The notes under the pieces: model-generated
The model's database searches: none
What the model was told of the DNA's origin: nothing
What the model saw: the letters and a program-made list of their open reading frames with translations, nothing else
Assembly: GCA_903952805.1 (NCBI GenBank)
Contig: CAJBHN010000593.1
Coordinates: 1 to 14,761, forward strand
Direction: 5' to 3'
Source of the DNA: an uncultured Myxococcales bacterium
GTDB taxonomy: Bacteria; Myxococcota; UBA727; VGSZ01
Length of the DNA: 14,761 nt
Translations under genes and position numbers: made by a program
In this document: positions 13,850 to 14,761 of the stretch, piece by piece
How the letters are laid out: the number at the start of each line of letters is the position of its first letter
Numbering within the stretch: the first letter of the stretch is position 1

Positions 13850-13904
13850 GCGCTCCTCTTTCCCGATCAGTCCGTCCGTGAGGACGCGCGTCAAGGAGCA
13901 GGTC

Positions 13905-14252
13905 ATGGCCGGTCGTTATGCAGTCATTCTCGCGGGCGCGAGCCAGCACCAGGTCACCGAGGGCGAAAAGCTCACGATTGACCTCATCGCTGGCAAGAAG
14001 AAGGGTGACACGCTCACCTTTGACAAAGTGCTCCTCACCGGTGGCGAGGGCGGCACCAAGGTCGGCCAGCCCCATGTTTCCGGCGCCAAAGTCACCGCCA
14101 AGGTTGTCGACAACGGCAGCGGCGACGGCGAAGGCCAGGGCTTCAAGGGCGTCAAGCTCTACCCCCTCAAGCGTCGCGCCGGCGACTACGTGAAGCACCA
14201 GGGCCACCGCCAGCGCTTCACCATCATCCAGATCACGTCCATCTCGGGCTGA
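13905..14252 (+). CDS. rplU: 50S ribosomal protein L21
   Basis: 115 residues, somewhat longer than the usual ~103. L21 binds 23S rRNA in the large subunit. The family's signature is clear at the C-terminus (KHQGHRQRFTIIQITSISG, equivalent to E. coli 'KQQGHRQWFTDVKITGISA') and in the N-terminal YAVI...QHQVTEG. Two oddities: the usual GGKQ before H is GASQ here, and a Gly/Asp-rich insertion (about residues 70-78) lengthens the loop before VKLYPLKRR. AAGGAG at 13893-13898 supports the ATG at 13905. rpmA follows after 50 bp, the standard order. Confidence 0.95.
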   Translation: MAGRYAVILAGASQHQVTEGEKLTIDLIAGKKKGDTLTFDKVLLTGGEGGTKVGQPHVSGAKVTAKVVDNGSGDGEGQGFKGVKLYPLKRRAGDYVKHQGHRQRFTIIQITSISG

Positions 14253-14302
14253 TCGCTTCTCCACTCTTTTGATGTCGTCGCGAGACGACCACAGGTGCAT
14301 CG

Positions 14303-14578
14303 ATGGCGCACAAAAAAGGCCAAGGCTCCACCCGCAACGGCCGCGACTCAAACCCCAAGTACCTCGGCGTCAAGTGCTCCGACGGCACCACGGTCATCGC
14401 GGGTAACATCATCATTCGTCAGCGCGGCACCAAGGTGAACGCAGGGAAGAACGTCGGCATCGGCCGCGACCACACCCTGTTCGCCCTCGTCGACGGCAAA
14501 GTGAAGTTCAGCCGTGACGGCAAAGACAAGAAGCGCGTGTCCGTCCTCCCCCCAGAGGTCGCCGCCGCTGCCGAGTGA
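14303..14578 (+). CDS. rpmA: 50S ribosomal protein L27
   Basis: 91 residues, near the usual ~85. L27 reaches towards the peptidyl-transferase centre and helps tRNA placement. MAHKKGQGSTRNGRDSNPK at the N-terminus, IIIRQRGTK in the middle and VGIGRDHTLFALVDGKVKF are all family signatures. There is no N-terminal extension of the Firmicutes type that needs cleavage. The start is preceded by a modest AGGTG. It is the second gene of the rplU-rpmA operon; obgE, often next, does not follow, because a terminator and repeats do. Confidence 0.97.
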   Translation: MAHKKGQGSTRNGRDSNPKYLGVKCSDGTTVIAGNIIIRQRGTKVNAGKNVGIGRDHTLFALVDGKVKFSRDGKDKKRVSVLPPEVAAAAE

Positions 14579-14602
14579 TTTCGCTCATTCAGGCTCGTTG
14601 AA

Positions 14603-14633
14603 AAGAAGGCGCCGCAAGGCGCCTTCTTCTTTT
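14603..14633 (+). terminator. Intrinsic terminator of rplU-rpmA
   Basis: An 11-bp perfect stem (AAGAAGGCGCC / GGCGCCTTCTT) with a GCAA tetraloop is followed by CTTTT, 24 bp after the rpmA stop. Confidence 0.92.
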
Positions 14634-14645
14634 GGCCCTCCGGTT

Positions 14646-14669
14646 CCCCTCTCCCTTCAGGGAGAGGGG
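14646..14669. repeat. Palindromic intergenic repeat (CCCCTCTCCC / GGGAGAGGGG)
   Basis: Perfect 10-bp arms with a TTCA loop, followed by 'ccaggggtgaggt'. I recall very similar palindromes (CCCTCTCCC...GGGAGAGGG...GGGGTGAGG) as dispersed intergenic repeats in many bacterial genomes. It lies directly behind the rpmA terminator. Confidence 0.75.
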
Positions 14670-14686
14670 CCAGGGGTGAGGTCGGC

Positions 14687-14761
14687 GGGAGAGACGGGCC
14701 TGCGGGAGAGACGGGCCTGCGGGAGAGACGGGCCTGCGGGAGAGACGGGCCTGCGGGAGAG
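14687..14761. repeat. 17-bp tandem repeat array, open at the right edge
   Basis: The unit GGGAGAGACGGGCCTGC occurs four times without mismatch (14687-14703, 14704-14720, 14721-14737, 14738-14754), and a fifth copy begins at 14755 and is cut by the window edge. The unit starts with GGGAGAG, which is also in the neighbouring palindrome's right arm. Confidence 0.95.

Larger units (their letters stand above)
13600..13904. other. Divergent intergenic region between kinase gene and rplU
   Basis: 305 bp without a supported gene. It should hold the promoters of both flanking transcripts. It contains a 12-bp palindrome (13653-13664), a GTCGC-GGT-GCGAC dyad (13674-13686) and a perfect TTGACA (13821-13826). 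The ORFs that cross it lack ribosome sites and protein-like composition. Confidence 0.6.

Noticed and set aside
14687..14761. CRISPR array
   Set aside because: The 17-bp units are directly adjacent with no spacers between them, so this is a simple tandem repeat.

Overview
The window looks like chromosomal DNA from a GC-rich, Gram-negative bacterium of the former Deltaproteobacteria (Myxococcota, Bradymonadota or a relative). The grounds are: GspN of a type II secretion system; lipid A and outer-membrane biogenesis genes (skp, lpxD, fabZ); a large serine/threonine kinase with one membrane span and PEGA-like repeats, a layout common in myxobacteria; and a short ORF with a MYXO-CTERM-like tail (Gly-Cys, hydrophobic stretch, four arginines). 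Codon third positions are strongly G/C, so many long antisense ORFs appear and none was accepted.

Layout. Positions 1-742 hold the 3' end of gspN, the last part of a type II secretion locus that lies to the left, followed by a small putative lipoprotein. Positions 1056-5092 are a minus-strand group, murJ -> nadB -> a 2-oxoglutarate/Fe(II) oxygenase, whose last two genes overlap or nearly touch. rpsT diverges from murJ and ends at a strong terminator, within which an uncertain MYXO-CTERM-like ORF begins. aspS follows, and a bidirectional terminator separates it from a convergent DUF1232 membrane protein. Positions 8375-10468 form the envelope operon skp-lpxD-fabZ (lpxD/fabZ overlap ATGA), which stops without lpxA. 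A minus-strand pair follows: the PEGA serine/threonine kinase and, downstream of it, a 63-residue zinc-ribbon protein. A roughly 300-base divergent intergenic region leads to rplU-rpmA and their terminator. The window ends in a dispersed-type palindrome and a 17-bp tandem repeat that runs off the edge.

How the genes relate. Most are housekeeping: translation (rpsT, rplU, rpmA, aspS), cell-wall and envelope synthesis (murJ, skp, lpxD, fabZ) and NAD synthesis (nadB). AspRS carries both residues that I recall as marking tRNA-nondiscriminating enzymes, which suggests that Asn-tRNA is made indirectly. The less ordinary parts are the oxygenase coupled to nadB, the kinase/zinc-ribbon pair, the MYXO-CTERM-like ORF and the repeats at the right edge. 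I saw no CRISPR array, prophage, insertion sequence, tRNA or rRNA, and no convincing new multi-gene system.
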